Source of the DNA: Chloroflexota bacterium
GTDB taxonomy: Bacteria; Chloroflexota; Anaerolineae; JAAYZQ01
Direction: 5' to 3'
DNA: 64,000 nt
NCBI GenBank assembly: GCA_018606645.1
Contig: JAGVRI010000006.1
Coordinates: 62,001-126,000, forward strand
Of the stretch, positions 44,967-54,638 are shown piece after piece. The translations under genes were made by a program, and so were the position numbers. The notes under the pieces were generated by a model. It was not told where the DNA came from, did not search any database, and saw only the letters and a program-made list of their open reading frames with translations. Within the stretch, counting starts at the first letter, position 1; every line of letters starts with the position of its first letter.

Positions 44967-44991
44967 CCCCGAAATCGGGGTTTCCCCGATT
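44967..44991. promoter_or_regulatory. Mutually exclusive small hairpins before the second receiver gene
   Basis: AATCGGGG (44973-44980), 3-base loop, CCCCGATT (44984-44991) form an 8-bp hairpin. An upstream CCCCGA (44967-44972) can pair with the same TCGGGG strand, giving an alternative fold. The site lies in the 136-base gap between two regulator genes. Confidence 0.5.
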
Positions 44992-45072
44992 GACCCCAAC
45001 CTCCCGTTGGATGTATCCTGAATGGAGGGATGGTGCATCTTTGTTGTGGTCGCATGTATCAAGGAGTCGCCT

Positions 45073-45555
45073 ATGCATACCACGCTGCGAACCCTGATCG
45101 TGGATGACGATCCCCGCTTCCGACAGCGCGTCCGCGACTTGCTGGCCCCTGAGCCAGGCATCACGGTCGTCGGCGAAGCGGTGGACGGTATGGATGCCAT
45201 TGCCAAGGCCAGAGAACTCGAGCCGGACCTGATCCTGCTTGACATCCGCATGCCGGGAATGAACGGGTTGGATGCAGCGCGGCAGTTGAAAACAGAGAGG
45301 CCGGAAGTCAAGATCCTCATTCTCTCCCTTTACGATCTGGAAGAATACCGCTCCATCGCCCGGGCCAACGGCGTGAATGGTTACATTGTCAAGCATTCCT
45401 TGGTCGAAGAGTTGCTGCCGGTCATCCATGGCCTTGAACGGACCCGCCAGATCTGGAACCCCAGCGCTACTCCAATGGAGGCCACGGTCAATTGGCTCGG
45501 AGATCTGGCGAGCACCGGAGAATTGGACCCGGATCAGGTCGGATCGGGACTCTGA
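45073..45555 (+). CDS. Stand-alone receiver-domain response regulator
   Basis: A 160-residue protein with one receiver domain (about 7-125; acidic pair DDD at 11-13, phospho-Asp57 in LLDIRMPG, Lys in YIVKHS). The last 35 residues form no recognisable output domain. It may act as a phosphate sink or relay between the kinases in this operon. The start at 45073 follows AAGGAG. Confidence 0.8.
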   Translation: MHTTLRTLIVDDDPRFRQRVRDLLAPEPGITVVGEAVDGMDAIAKARELEPDLILLDIRMPGMNGLDAARQLKTERPEVKILILSLYDLEEYRSIARANGVNGYIVKHSLVEELLPVIHGLERTRQIWNPSATPMEATVNWLGDLASTGELDPDQVGSGL

Positions 45556-45625
45556 TGCCAGGGAACCGAAGGCGCTCCGTGATCAACGCGGGTATGATGC
45601 TGCCCCCAGACGGAGTAACACAGAG

Positions 45626-48600
45626 ATGGGCGAGAACCGGATCAGAGTACTCTTGGTGGAAGACAACCCAGGCGATGCTCGGTGGCTGCGCAACTTCCTG
45701 ATCGAGGCGCCAACCGGAGAGTCAACGCCCTCATTTGATGTCGTCCATGTCGATCGGCTGGGCCAGGCGTTGGATCGGTTGGCCGAGGAATCGTTCGATC
45801 TGATCCTGCTCGACCTGACCCTGCCCAACAGCCAGGGCCTCTCCACCCTGCACCAGATCCTGGAGGCAGCGCCAGACCTGCCGGTGGTGATCATTAGCGG
45901 GCTACGCGGCCGCCAACTGGCTCTGGCGGCCGTCGAGGCGGGCGCTCAGGACTATCTAATGAAGAGCCAGATCACCCCCGATTCCCTGCCACGGACCCTT
46001 CAGTACGCTATTGCCCGAAAACGGGACCAGAAAGTGTTGCAAGAACGAGAAGCCCGGTACCGGGCCTTGTTGGAATCCACCCCGTGTCTCATCTGCACCC
46101 TGGCCCCGAACGGAGATACACTGTTTGTCAACCCGTACGTCGCATCCGTGACTGGCTATTCTCCCGCAGAGTTGATCGGTCGGAACTGGTGGGACCTGTT
46201 CTACCCAGGTGAGTTGCGAGCCCAGGTCCATGCTCTCTACGCAGCCTTTGAGAAAGGCGACGTTCGAGACTATGAGATGACCCTGGTGGATCGTCAGGGC
46301 CGTCGGCGCGTGCTGAGCTGGAGCTCTTTCAACGTGCGGGACAAATCGCAGGGCCAGCTCATCGAGATCCATGGCGTGGGTCTGGATATTACTGAGCGCA
46401 AGCGCATGGAGGAAGACCTGCGCCGGCGCACCGCCCAATTGACCGCATTGCATGAAGTAGGCCTGGAGCTGGCTGGTCAGTTGGATCTGGGCGTTCTCTT
46501 GCGAACAATTGTAGAACGGGCAGTGATCATGCTGGGTGGCCAGATGGGGAGTCTGGGTCTCTATCAGCCTGATCACGATATACTGAGCGAAATACTCACC
46601 GTGGGCCGCGCTCCGATACAAGGCACTACTGCCCTCCGCCGCGGGGAAGGAATGTTCGGCCGGGTGTTGCAGACCGGGCAACCGCTCCTGCTCGACGATT
46701 ACCAACGCTGGCCCGGACGCCTCCCTGCATACGAACACGTGCCGCTGCGCGGCGTAATGGCAGTGCCGATCCGGTGGGGAGATGAATTCCTGGGAGTGCT
46801 GGGCGTAGGCTCCCACGCTCCCGGAGCCTTCTCGCCGGAGGACCTTGAACTGCTGGGCCTGCTGGCCATGCAGGCCGCCACCGCCATCCACAACGCCCGA
46901 TTGTTTGCCGCCGAACGGACTGCCCGTCAGCAGGCCGAGAGGCTGTACGCCGCAGCCCAGGCTCTGAGCGCCAGCCTGGACCTGTCGCAGGTCTTTTCCT
47001 CCATCCTCAGCGAGTTACAGCAGGTTGTTCCCTACGACAGCGCCTCAGTACAGCAACTCCAAGGGGAGACCCTCCGGATTATCGGTGGCCATGGCTTCCC
47101 GAACCTGAACGAACTCCTGGGGGTGAGCTTTGATCTGAACGCGGATGATAATCCCAACCGGGAAGTGGTCCGCACGCGACAGCCGTTGATCCTGGATGAC
47201 GCCCCGCTTCTATACGCGGGCTTTCGCCGCGATCCGCACCGTCAGGCCAACATTCGGTCCTGGTTGGGAGTGCCTCTCCTCTTTGGGGATCGGCTGATCG
47301 GGATGATCGCCCTCGACAAGCACGAGCCCGGTTTCTACACGCAGGAACACGCCCGCCTGGCCATGGCCTTTGCCGCCCAGGCAGCCATCGCCATCGAGAA
47401 CGCCCGGCTTTACCAGGAAGCACACGAGCGGCTGCGGGAACTGACCTTGCTCTTCGAGACGAGCGCAACCCTCGCCACTTCGCTCGACCGGGAAACAGTG
47501 CTCCACACCATCGCCCGCCAGATGGTCTCTGCCTTGGGAGTAGAAGGGTGTGCCCTTTCGTGGTGGGATCAGGAGAAGGATGCCCTGGTGACCCTTCTTG
47601 ATTACGCTTCCGATGCGGAACGGTGGAAGCCTGTGCCGCCCGGCACCGTCTACCACCTGTCCGACTACCCGGCCAGCCGTTGGGTGCTGACCGAACGCCA
47701 GCCCCTCGTTGTCCAGCGGAGTAACCACCACGCTGACCCGGGCGAACGGTCCTGGATGACAGCCGAGGGAGTCTCATCAGCTCTCTTGGTTCCGCTGGTC
47801 GTGGCCGATCAAGCCGTAGGCCTGCTGGAGTTGATGGAATCGGAACAGGAACGACATTTCAGCCCGAACGAGATCAGGTTATGCCAGACTCTGGCCAACC
47901 AGGCTGCGGCTGCCCTGGAGAACGCGCGGCTGTACGAGGAGGCCCGACGGCGCAACCGCGAACTGGCCCTCCTCAACCGGGTCATCGCCGCCTCGGCCAC
48001 CACCTCCCGCGTGGAGACGATCCTGGAAACCGCCTGCCGTGAGCTGGCCCTCGCCTTCCAACTGCCCCAGAGCGGCGCCGCCCTCCTCAACGCCGCCCGG
48101 ACAGAAGCGGTGGTGGTCGCCGAGTACCACACCGAGGGCCGACCCTCCGCCCTGGGCGCGATCATCCCCGTCGAGGGCAACCCCTCCTTTCAGTTCCTGC
48201 TCACCGAAAAGCGGCCGCTGGTCATTGACGATGCTACCTCCGACCCGCGCCTGTCGCCCGTCCACGACCTGATGCGCCGGCGGGACGTCGCCTCGATCCT
48301 CCTCCTGCCCCTCCTCGTCGAGGGGGAGGTGGTAGGCAGCCTGGGCCTGGACGCGTTGGAAGCCCGTCGCTTCACCCCGGAGGAGGTCGAGCTGGCCTGG
48401 CGGGTGGCCGAGCAGGTGGGCGGGGCGCTGGCCCGCGCCCGGCTGGAGGAGGAGCGGGTGCGGCTCAGTACCGCCATCGAGCAGGCGGCCGAGTCGGTGC
48501 TCATCACCGACCGGCAGGGGGTCATCACCTACGCCAACCCCGCCCTGGAGCGGATCAGCGGCTACAGCCGCGCTGAACTGCTGGGCCAGACCCCCCGCCT

Positions 48601-50011
48601 GTTCAAGAGCGGCCGGCACGACTCCGCCTTCTACCGCCGCCTGTGGGAGACGATCCAGAGTGGGCAGGCCTGGCAGGGGCGGTTCATTAACCGCCGCAAG
48701 GACGGCCAGCTCTACTACGAGGATACGACCATCGCTCCGCTGCGCGACGCAGCCGGCCAGATCGTCGGCTATGTGAGCACCGGTCGCGATGTCACCCAGG
48801 AGGTGAGTCTGGAGGAGCAGTTCCGTCAGGCGCAAAAGATGGAGGCGGTCGGGCAGTTGGCCGGCGGGGTGGCCCACGATTTCAACAACCTGCTGACCAT
48901 CATCCAGCTCAGCGCACGGCTGATGGGCAAACAGATCCACGCCGAAGACCCTCTCCAGGTCCAACTGGAACGCATCCAGGAGGCCTGCCATCGCGCGAAT
49001 GAGCTGACCAAACAGTTGTTGACCTTCAGCCGCCAGGCGCCGCTGGAGACGCGGCGGGTGGACCTCAACGACAGTATCCGCGAGATGAGCCGGATGCTGC
49101 CCCGCCTCCTGGGGGAGGACATCGAGCTGGTCCTGGCCCTGAGCGAGGACCTCTGGCCGGTGGTGGGCGACGCCAATCAGCTCGACCAGGTGCTGCTCAA
49201 CCTGGCGGTCAACGCCCGCGACGCCATGCCGCAGGGCGGGCGGCTGCGGATCGAGACGGCCAATGTGGTCCTGGACCGGGCCTATACCGAACATCACTTT
49301 GGGGTGGAGCCGGGGGAGTATGTGATGCTGGCGGTGAGCGACACCGGGGTGGGGATGAGTGAGGAGGTCAAGGCGCGTATCTTTGAGCCGTTCTTCACCA
49401 CCAAGGGGTCGGGGCAGGGCACCGGGCTGGGGTTGTCCACGGTGTATGGCATTGTCAAGCGCCATGGCGGCCATATCGGCGTCTACAGCGAGGTGGGCCA
49501 GGGGAGCACCTTCAAGGTCTACCTGCCCCGCATCCAGGAGGAACCCAGGCGCCCACACAAGACCTCGTCCGTCGTTTCTGAACCACCACGAGGAACTGAA
49601 ACGATCCTGGTGGTGGAGGACGAGGCTACGGTGCGCGAGATGATCACCCAGATTTTGAACGCGCACGGATTCCGGGCACTCACCGCGGCTGACGGCCCGG
49701 AAGCGCTGCAGCTCAGCCGGGAACACCAGGGCCCGATTCACTTGCTACTCACCGACCTGGTGATGCCCTCGATGAGCGGTGTGGAACTGGCCGAGCAACT
49801 GCGCGCCGACCGACCCGAACTGCGGGTAATCTACATGTCGGGCTATCCCAAAGATGAACTAATGAGACGGAAACTGGTAGAGGAACAGGCTGTCTTTTTG
49901 ATCAAACCGTTGACCGAAGAAACGCTGATCCAAACGGTCCAGGCTGTCTTGTGCAGCACGGGGGACGAATCCAATTCTAATAATCAGAAGCTATCGCACA
50001 GGTGTCCATGA
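45626..50011 (+). CDS. Large hybrid histidine kinase: receiver, PAS, four GAF, PAS, kinase, receiver
   Basis: A 1461-residue cytosolic hybrid kinase. Reading order: receiver (about 5-130), PAS/PAC (about 140-255), four GAF domains (about 270-425, 440-592, 605-768, 782-935), PAS (about 945-1060), HisKA with phospho-His1084 in GGVAHDFNNLLT, GHKL ATPase (about 1180-1305; NLAVNARDAMP, DTGVGM, GTGLGLSTVYG), and a C-terminal receiver (about 1326-1445; LLTDLVMPSMSG, LIKPL). No membrane segment. The start at 45626 follows GGAGTAA; a longer reading overlaps the previous gene and is rejected. The part from about 47,900 to 49,550 is visibly richer in G+C than the rest. Confidence 0.85.
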   Translation: MGENRIRVLLVEDNPGDARWLRNFLIEAPTGESTPSFDVVHVDRLGQALDRLAEESFDLILLDLTLPNSQGLSTLHQILEAAPDLPVVIISGLRGRQLALAAVEAGAQDYLMKSQITPDSLPRTLQYAIARKRDQKVLQEREARYRALLESTPCLICTLAPNGDTLFVNPYVASVTGYSPAELIGRNWWDLFYPGELRAQVHALYAAFEKGDVRDYEMTLVDRQGRRRVLSWSSFNVRDKSQGQLIEIHGVGLDITERKRMEEDLRRRTAQLTALHEVGLELAGQLDLGVLLRTIVERAVIMLGGQMGSLGLYQPDHDILSEILTVGRAPIQGTTALRRGEGMFGRVLQTGQPLLLDDYQRWPGRLPAYEHVPLRGVMAVPIRWGDEFLGVLGVGSHAPGAFSPEDLELLGLLAMQAATAIHNARLFAAERTARQQAERLYAAAQALSASLDLSQVFSSILSELQQVVPYDSASVQQLQGETLRIIGGHGFPNLNELLGVSFDLNADDNPNREVVRTRQPLILDDAPLLYAGFRRDPHRQANIRSWLGVPLLFGDRLIGMIALDKHEPGFYTQEHARLAMAFAAQAAIAIENARLYQEAHERLRELTLLFETSATLATSLDRETVLHTIARQMVSALGVEGCALSWWDQEKDALVTLLDYASDAERWKPVPPGTVYHLSDYPASRWVLTERQPLVVQRSNHHADPGERSWMTAEGVSSALLVPLVVADQAVGLLELMESEQERHFSPNEIRLCQTLANQAAAALENARLYEEARRRNRELALLNRVIAASATTSRVETILETACRELALAFQLPQSGAALLNAARTEAVVVAEYHTEGRPSALGAIIPVEGNPSFQFLLTEKRPLVIDDATSDPRLSPVHDLMRRRDVASILLLPLLVEGEVVGSLGLDALEARRFTPEEVELAWRVAEQVGGALARARLEEERVRLSTAIEQAAESVLITDRQGVITYANPALERISGYSRAELLGQTPRLFKSGRHDSAFYRRLWETIQSGQAWQGRFINRRKDGQLYYEDTTIAPLRDAAGQIVGYVSTGRDVTQEVSLEEQFRQAQKMEAVGQLAGGVAHDFNNLLTIIQLSARLMGKQIHAEDPLQVQLERIQEACHRANELTKQLLTFSRQAPLETRRVDLNDSIREMSRMLPRLLGEDIELVLALSEDLWPVVGDANQLDQVLLNLAVNARDAMPQGGRLRIETANVVLDRAYTEHHFGVEPGEYVMLAVSDTGVGMSEEVKARIFEPFFTTKGSGQGTGLGLSTVYGIVKRHGGHIGVYSEVGQGSTFKVYLPRIQEEPRRPHKTSSVVSEPPRGTETILVVEDEATVREMITQILNAHGFRALTAADGPEALQLSREHQGPIHLLLTDLVMPSMSGVELAEQLRADRPELRVIYMSGYPKDELMRRKLVEEQAVFLIKPLTEETLIQTVQAVLCSTGDESNSNNQKLSHRCP

Positions 50012-51141
50012 GCCAAAAGATCTTGATTGTAGATGATGAACCAGCCGCGCTCAAAGTCCTCGGCATGGCGCTGCATCGTGAAGGATACGAAGTGCTGGGC
50101 GCGCAGAGCGGCCAGGAAGCACTGCAAAAAGCCATAGCCGAACAGCCGGATCTGATCATCCTCGATGTGATGATGCCCGACATGGACGGCTTTGAGGCAT
50201 GTCGGCAGATCCGGTCCACTCCTGAGATCGGCCACATTCCGATCATCTTGCTCACTGCCCTGTCCAAAGTCGAGGACAAGGTCGCCGGGTTTGAGGCTGG
50301 GGCCGATGACTATGTCAGCAAGCCAGTATCTCTCAAGGAACTGAGCGCCCGGGTCCGGGTCCTGCTGTCCCGCACCCGACCGACAGCCGCGGTGGCTCCG
50401 CCTCCCAGTCGCGCCCATATCGTCGCCTTCACCGGGGTCAAAGGCGGGGTTGGGACCACCACCCTGGCGCTGAACGTGGCGCTGGCAACGCTCGAGAAGG
50501 GACACTCGACGATCCTGGCCGAATTGCAGCCCCAAGGAGGATCGCTGCAAGCTCAATTGGGCGTGCAGTTCCAGCGCAGCTTCCACACTTTGCTGGAACA
50601 AAAACCGGAAGCCATCGATGCCACGATGGTCGAAAGCTGTTTGCTTTCGGATCGAACCGGTCTACAGGTCTTGGTCTCTCCATCACGCCCATCAGTCACT
50701 GATCGAGAGTGCACGCCCCGCCATGTCGACAAGATCGTCCAGCATCTGGCCGGCATGGCGGATTACCTGTTCCTGGACCTGGAACCAGCCATCAACCCGT
50801 CGACCCAGGTTGTGTTCAGCCGCGCCAGCCGGATCGTTCTCGTCTGCGAACCTGATCCGATCGCCTTTCAGATCACCAAACGCTGGCAGGCTGCGCTGGA
50901 ACAGATAGGCCTGGCTGGCAAACGGGTTGGCATTGTCGTCGTCAACCGCTCCAATCCAGCGACAGGCTACAGCCGCCACCAGATGGATGAGATGCTGGGT
51001 TCAGCGTTGTTGGGAGCCATCGCACCCGCGCCTGAGGCCTGCTTCTATGCCAACTCCAACGCAGTCCCGCTCCTTCTGCACAAACGGGACCTCCTCATAG
51101 AGACTCAGATCAGGACCTTGGCCCGAGAGCTGACTCAATGA
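50008..51141 (+). CDS. Receiver-fused TadZ/CpaE-like ParA-type ATPase
   Basis: A 377-residue protein. The N-terminal receiver domain is intact (ILIVDDE, phospho-Asp in LIILDVMMPDMDG, Lys in YVSKPVS). A short Pro-rich linker leads to a ParA/MinD-type ATPase with deviant Walker A KGGVGTTT and YLFLDLEPA. TadZ/CpaE localise Tad pili at the pole; most have a degenerate receiver, while this one looks phosphorylatable. The start overlaps the hybrid kinase stop as ATGA. A GTG two codons upstream is an alternative. Confidence 0.78.
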   Translation: MSQKILIVDDEPAALKVLGMALHREGYEVLGAQSGQEALQKAIAEQPDLIILDVMMPDMDGFEACRQIRSTPEIGHIPIILLTALSKVEDKVAGFEAGADDYVSKPVSLKELSARVRVLLSRTRPTAAVAPPPSRAHIVAFTGVKGGVGTTTLALNVALATLEKGHSTILAELQPQGGSLQAQLGVQFQRSFHTLLEQKPEAIDATMVESCLLSDRTGLQVLVSPSRPSVTDRECTPRHVDKIVQHLAGMADYLFLDLEPAINPSTQVVFSRASRIVLVCEPDPIAFQITKRWQAALEQIGLAGKRVGIVVVNRSNPATGYSRHQMDEMLGSALLGAIAPAPEACFYANSNAVPLLLHKRDLLIETQIRTLARELTQ

Positions 51142-52469
51142 TGAGACCATCGACAAATGCTATGGACGATCGTCTGAAAACTCAGATCCTCAGCCGCCCC
51201 CTCTCCATTCGGGACACAGGGCTGACCCTCGGACTGTTGAGCGAGCTGGCCCTGAAATGGATCTATCATGCCGGGGAAGTCGGCGCGGCTGAAATCTGTA
51301 CCGAACTGCGCCTCCCATTTGCTGGAGTCGTCCAGCGAGTGTTGGAATTGCTGGATCGGGAAGAACTGGTCAATATCGTCGGTGCCGAAGGGTTCGGGGA
51401 ACGAGCATACCGTTATAGCATTTCCCGGAAAGGGATCGAACGGGTCCACCAGATTCTCGAGCGCAACCAATATGTCGGGCCGGCGCCGGTGCCGCTGGAG
51501 CGCTACAACTCCATGATCCGCGCTCAGGCCGTTGGAGAGATTACCCTCGACGAAGCCGAGGTCCGCGCCGCCTTTAGCGGATTGGTCATTCAACCGGCCA
51601 TCCTGGACAAGATCGGTCCAGCCCTCCTGTCGGGCCAATCCCTGTTTCTCTACGGGCCACCAGGCAACGGCAAGACAACGCTTGCCACTCGTATGGCCCG
51701 GTTGCTGGCGCGCGATCCGATCTATATTCCCTATGCAGTGTCGGTCGATAGCCACATTATCAAGGTCTTTGACGAGTTCAACCACAAGCGGGCTTCCGAC
51801 AGACCAGAACCAGATGCTGGCACGGCAGCCAGGGAACCAGTCCCCGCCAAGACACTCGATGAGCGATGGGTCTTGATCGAACGGCCGGCCATCATGGTCG
51901 GTGGAGAACTGACCTTGGCCAGCCTCGATTTGATCTGGGACCCGGCCGCCAAGTACTACGAGGCTCCCCTTCAGATGAAAGCCAACGGTGGGATGTTTCT
52001 GATTGACGACTTTGGTCGGCAACAGATGGACCCTCAGGACCTGCTCAACCGGTGGATCGTCCCCCTGGAAACCCGGGTCGATTTCTTGAAATTGCACACC
52101 GGCAAGAAGATCGAGATCCCGTTCGAGCAGTTGGTCGTCTTTTCGACCAATCTGAATCCTGCCGATCTGGTGGACGATGCGTTTTTGCGGCGGATCCGCC
52201 AGAAGATCAAAGTCGACAACCCCTCGGCTGACGAGTTTCATCAGGTCTTTCAGATGATGTGCAAGGCTCGAGGGGTTGAGTACACTCGAGAGGGATTCGT
52301 TCACCTGGTGCGAGAGTGGTACCTCAAGCCCCAGCGCCCGTTCCGGAATTGCCATCCCCGCGACATCCTGGATCAATTGTTGGACATCGCTCGCTATAAA
52401 CGTTTGAAACCGATCGCCAGTCCGGAAATGATCGATCTGGCGGCATCGTCCTACTTTGCCGATCTATAG
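51138..52469 (+). CDS. AAA-type ATPase with N-terminal winged-helix-like domain
   Basis: A 443-residue ATPase. The N-terminal part (about 20-115) looks like a winged helix (LKWIYHAGEVGAAEIC, RAYRYSISRKGIERV). The AAA core has Walker A YGPPGNGKTT (residues 172-181) and Walker B MFLIDDFG. A C-terminal helical lid follows (NCHPRDILDQLLDIARY). No known name fits; it resembles MoxR/chaperone-like AAA proteins. The start overlaps the TadZ-like gene as ATGA, and the CpaF-like gene follows after 9 bases, so the three products probably work together. Confidence 0.75.
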   Translation: MMRPSTNAMDDRLKTQILSRPLSIRDTGLTLGLLSELALKWIYHAGEVGAAEICTELRLPFAGVVQRVLELLDREELVNIVGAEGFGERAYRYSISRKGIERVHQILERNQYVGPAPVPLERYNSMIRAQAVGEITLDEAEVRAAFSGLVIQPAILDKIGPALLSGQSLFLYGPPGNGKTTLATRMARLLARDPIYIPYAVSVDSHIIKVFDEFNHKRASDRPEPDAGTAAREPVPAKTLDERWVLIERPAIMVGGELTLASLDLIWDPAAKYYEAPLQMKANGGMFLIDDFGRQQMDPQDLLNRWIVPLETRVDFLKLHTGKKIEIPFEQLVVFSTNLNPADLVDDAFLRRIRQKIKVDNPSADEFHQVFQMMCKARGVEYTREGFVHLVREWYLKPQRPFRNCHPRDILDQLLDIARYKRLKPIASPEMIDLAASSYFADL

Positions 52470-52478
52470 GAGGAAAGT

Positions 52479-54395
52479 GTGCTAGACCAATTTCAACCAC
52501 CCCCCAATCAGATCAAGGTCTTGATCGTCGACGACATGGTACTCAATGCTGAACTGCTGGCTGAAATACTCCAGGAAGAAGGATACAAGACCGTGATCGC
52601 AAGCAGCGGCCAGGAGGCACTGGAAAAGGTCGCTTCCGAAAAACCGAATATTGTCCTTCTCGACGTGATGATGCCCGACCTGGACGGGTTTGAGGTCTGT
52701 CGCCGGATCAAGAGCAACCCTGCCTCCCTCTTCTTGCCGGTCATCCTGGTAACCGCCCTCAGCGCGGTGGAGCACCGCGTCCGTGGTGCACAGGTTGGGG
52801 CCGATGAATTTATCACCAAACCCCCCGACGAACAGGAGCTGCTGAGCCGCATCCGATCGCTCACCCGATTACAGTTCCTGCACAATGCTCTGGAAGCCAG
52901 CAACCGACAGCTTCGCGAGGTGTTGGAAGAGCGGACGCGGCAACTGGAAGAAGCAACCCAGGAACTCCAGAAACTACTAGAGCAAAAGGCTCACTTCAGC
53001 CCTGAACTGGTCCCTGCCTCCTGGGGAAGCCCGGTGGCAGTCGAACCGGTCCCCCACGAGATCATCGAGGACCGGGCCGGGCGTCCTGCTTTGCCGGAGG
53101 ATCAACAATCGATCCGAGATTTCAAACGGCGGTTGATGAGTCGGTTGTCGGATACGCTGGAAGGGCGTACTGACCTGTCTCGCACGCCGGAAATGGTTTC
53201 ACTGCTCAGTCAACGGCTGGCGGCGATCTATGAAGCGTCCGGACTGAAGCTGCCCGACGAACTGCGGGCCCGGTTGTTCCGCGAAATCGTGGACGATATT
53301 CTGGGATACGGTCCCATTGAACCTCTGTTAGCCGATCCGACCGTTACCGAGGTGATGGTCAATGGCCCGCGAATGGTCTATGTCGAGCAGAAGGGACGGC
53401 TGTTCAAAACGGACATCCAGTTTGACGATGACGATCATGTACTGAGGGTGATTGATCGCATCATCCGCCCGCTGGGCCGCCGGGTGGACCGCAAATCGCC
53501 GATGGTTGACGCACGGCTGCCGGATGGCTCGCGGGTCAATGCCATTATCCCACCCTGCGCCCTCGACGGGCCGACGATCACCATCCGCAAGTTCAGCAAG
53601 AACAAGTTGACGGTGCAAGACCTGATCAATCTGGGCTCCCTGACCCCCGAAATGGCCCAGTTCCTCGAAGCCTGCGTCCGTTCCCGCGTCAACATCATCG
53701 TCTCCGGCGGAACCGGTTCAGGCAAGACCACTCTGCTGAACGTGCTTTCTTCCTTCATTCCCGAAGACGAACGGATCGTGACCATTGAGGATTCGGCCGA
53801 ACTGCAACTGCACCAGGAACATGTGGTGCGACTCGAGGCCAAGCCCGCTGATGTGGATGGCACCGGTGAAGTGACCATCCGGCAGTTGGTCAAGAATGCG
53901 CTGCGGATGCGGCCGGACCGCATCGTCGTGGGCGAGGTGCGGAGCGGAGAAGCCCTGGACATGCTGCAGGCGATGAACACCGGGCACGACGGCAGCCTGA
54001 CCACCATCCATGCTAACTCGCCTCGCGACACGATCGCCCGACTGGAGACGCTCGTCCTGATGGCTGGCATGGACCTCCCCCTCAAAGTGGTCCGTGCCCA
54101 GATTGCCTCGGCCATTGACCTGATCATTCAGCAAGCCCGGCTGCGGGACGGCTCGCGCAAGGTGATCGGGATTGCCGAAGTGCAGGGAATGGAGGGAGAC
54201 GTCGTGGTACTGTCGGATATCTTTACCTTTAAAGAAAAGGGAATGGACAACGGACGGGTGATCGGCGAACTGGTGCCAACCGGCATCCGGCCCAAGTTCA
54301 CCGAGAAGCTGGAGGTGCATGGTTACACCTTGCCGGCCAACATCTTTCTCACGCCGGAACAGCAGGAGCACTTTAGCAGTAGCCGTCGGAAGTGA
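52479..54395 (+). CDS. Receiver-fused CpaF/TadA-type secretion ATPase
   Basis: A 638-residue protein. An intact receiver domain (about 12-130; KVLIVDD, phospho-Asp in VLLDVMMPDLDG, Lys in FITKPPD) is followed by a coiled coil (about 130-172) and a type IV secretion/Tad ATPase (about 210-620). The ATPase has GYGPIEPLLADPTVTEVMVNG, Walker A SGGTGSGKTT near 408-418, MRPDRIVVGEVR and the arginine/histidine-box TGHDGSLTTIHAN. Ordinary CpaF has no receiver. It powers pilus assembly or secretion, but no TadB, TadC, pilin or prepilin peptidase follows. Start GTG behind AGGAGGA. Confidence 0.85.
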   Translation: MLDQFQPPPNQIKVLIVDDMVLNAELLAEILQEEGYKTVIASSGQEALEKVASEKPNIVLLDVMMPDLDGFEVCRRIKSNPASLFLPVILVTALSAVEHRVRGAQVGADEFITKPPDEQELLSRIRSLTRLQFLHNALEASNRQLREVLEERTRQLEEATQELQKLLEQKAHFSPELVPASWGSPVAVEPVPHEIIEDRAGRPALPEDQQSIRDFKRRLMSRLSDTLEGRTDLSRTPEMVSLLSQRLAAIYEASGLKLPDELRARLFREIVDDILGYGPIEPLLADPTVTEVMVNGPRMVYVEQKGRLFKTDIQFDDDDHVLRVIDRIIRPLGRRVDRKSPMVDARLPDGSRVNAIIPPCALDGPTITIRKFSKNKLTVQDLINLGSLTPEMAQFLEACVRSRVNIIVSGGTGSGKTTLLNVLSSFIPEDERIVTIEDSAELQLHQEHVVRLEAKPADVDGTGEVTIRQLVKNALRMRPDRIVVGEVRSGEALDMLQAMNTGHDGSLTTIHANSPRDTIARLETLVLMAGMDLPLKVVRAQIASAIDLIIQQARLRDGSRKVIGIAEVQGMEGDVVVLSDIFTFKEKGMDNGRVIGELVPTGIRPKFTEKLEVHGYTLPANIFLTPEQQEHFSSSRRK

Positions 54396-54638
54396 TGCCC
54401 TGCCTGTATCGGCCGTTTTTCCACTTCGCATCCCTTGCGCCCCCCATCCTGGTGATCTGCTGCTTCAGAGCGACATGCCCTGAAGGCTCTGAGCCACTGG
54501 CCAGAAAGAGTCATGGTCCACACCCACTATCTTCGCATCTCATGCGTTGTCCGGGGCCCGATGTGATCCCTTTGACAAATCGTCCACAGCATGGTATAGC
54601 AAACACGATCCTCATCGCACTTGGAAAGGATGGAAAGG

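Noticed and set aside
47879..49741. Long minus-strand reading frame of about 620 codons
   Set aside because: It lies antisense to the hybrid kinase, in its G+C-rich part where stop codons are rare. Its sequence is low-complexity (Gln, Leu, His, Gly-rich) with no domain.
51135..52376. Minus-strand frame of about 413 codons
   Set aside because: Exact antisense of the AAA ATPase gene, whose Walker motifs and neighbours' ATGA overlaps show the plus strand is coding.
54396..54638. Intergenic gap after the CpaF-like gene, considered for a small gene or terminator
   Set aside because: Only a weak 6-bp stem near 54466-54488 and no coding-like frame; nothing supportable.
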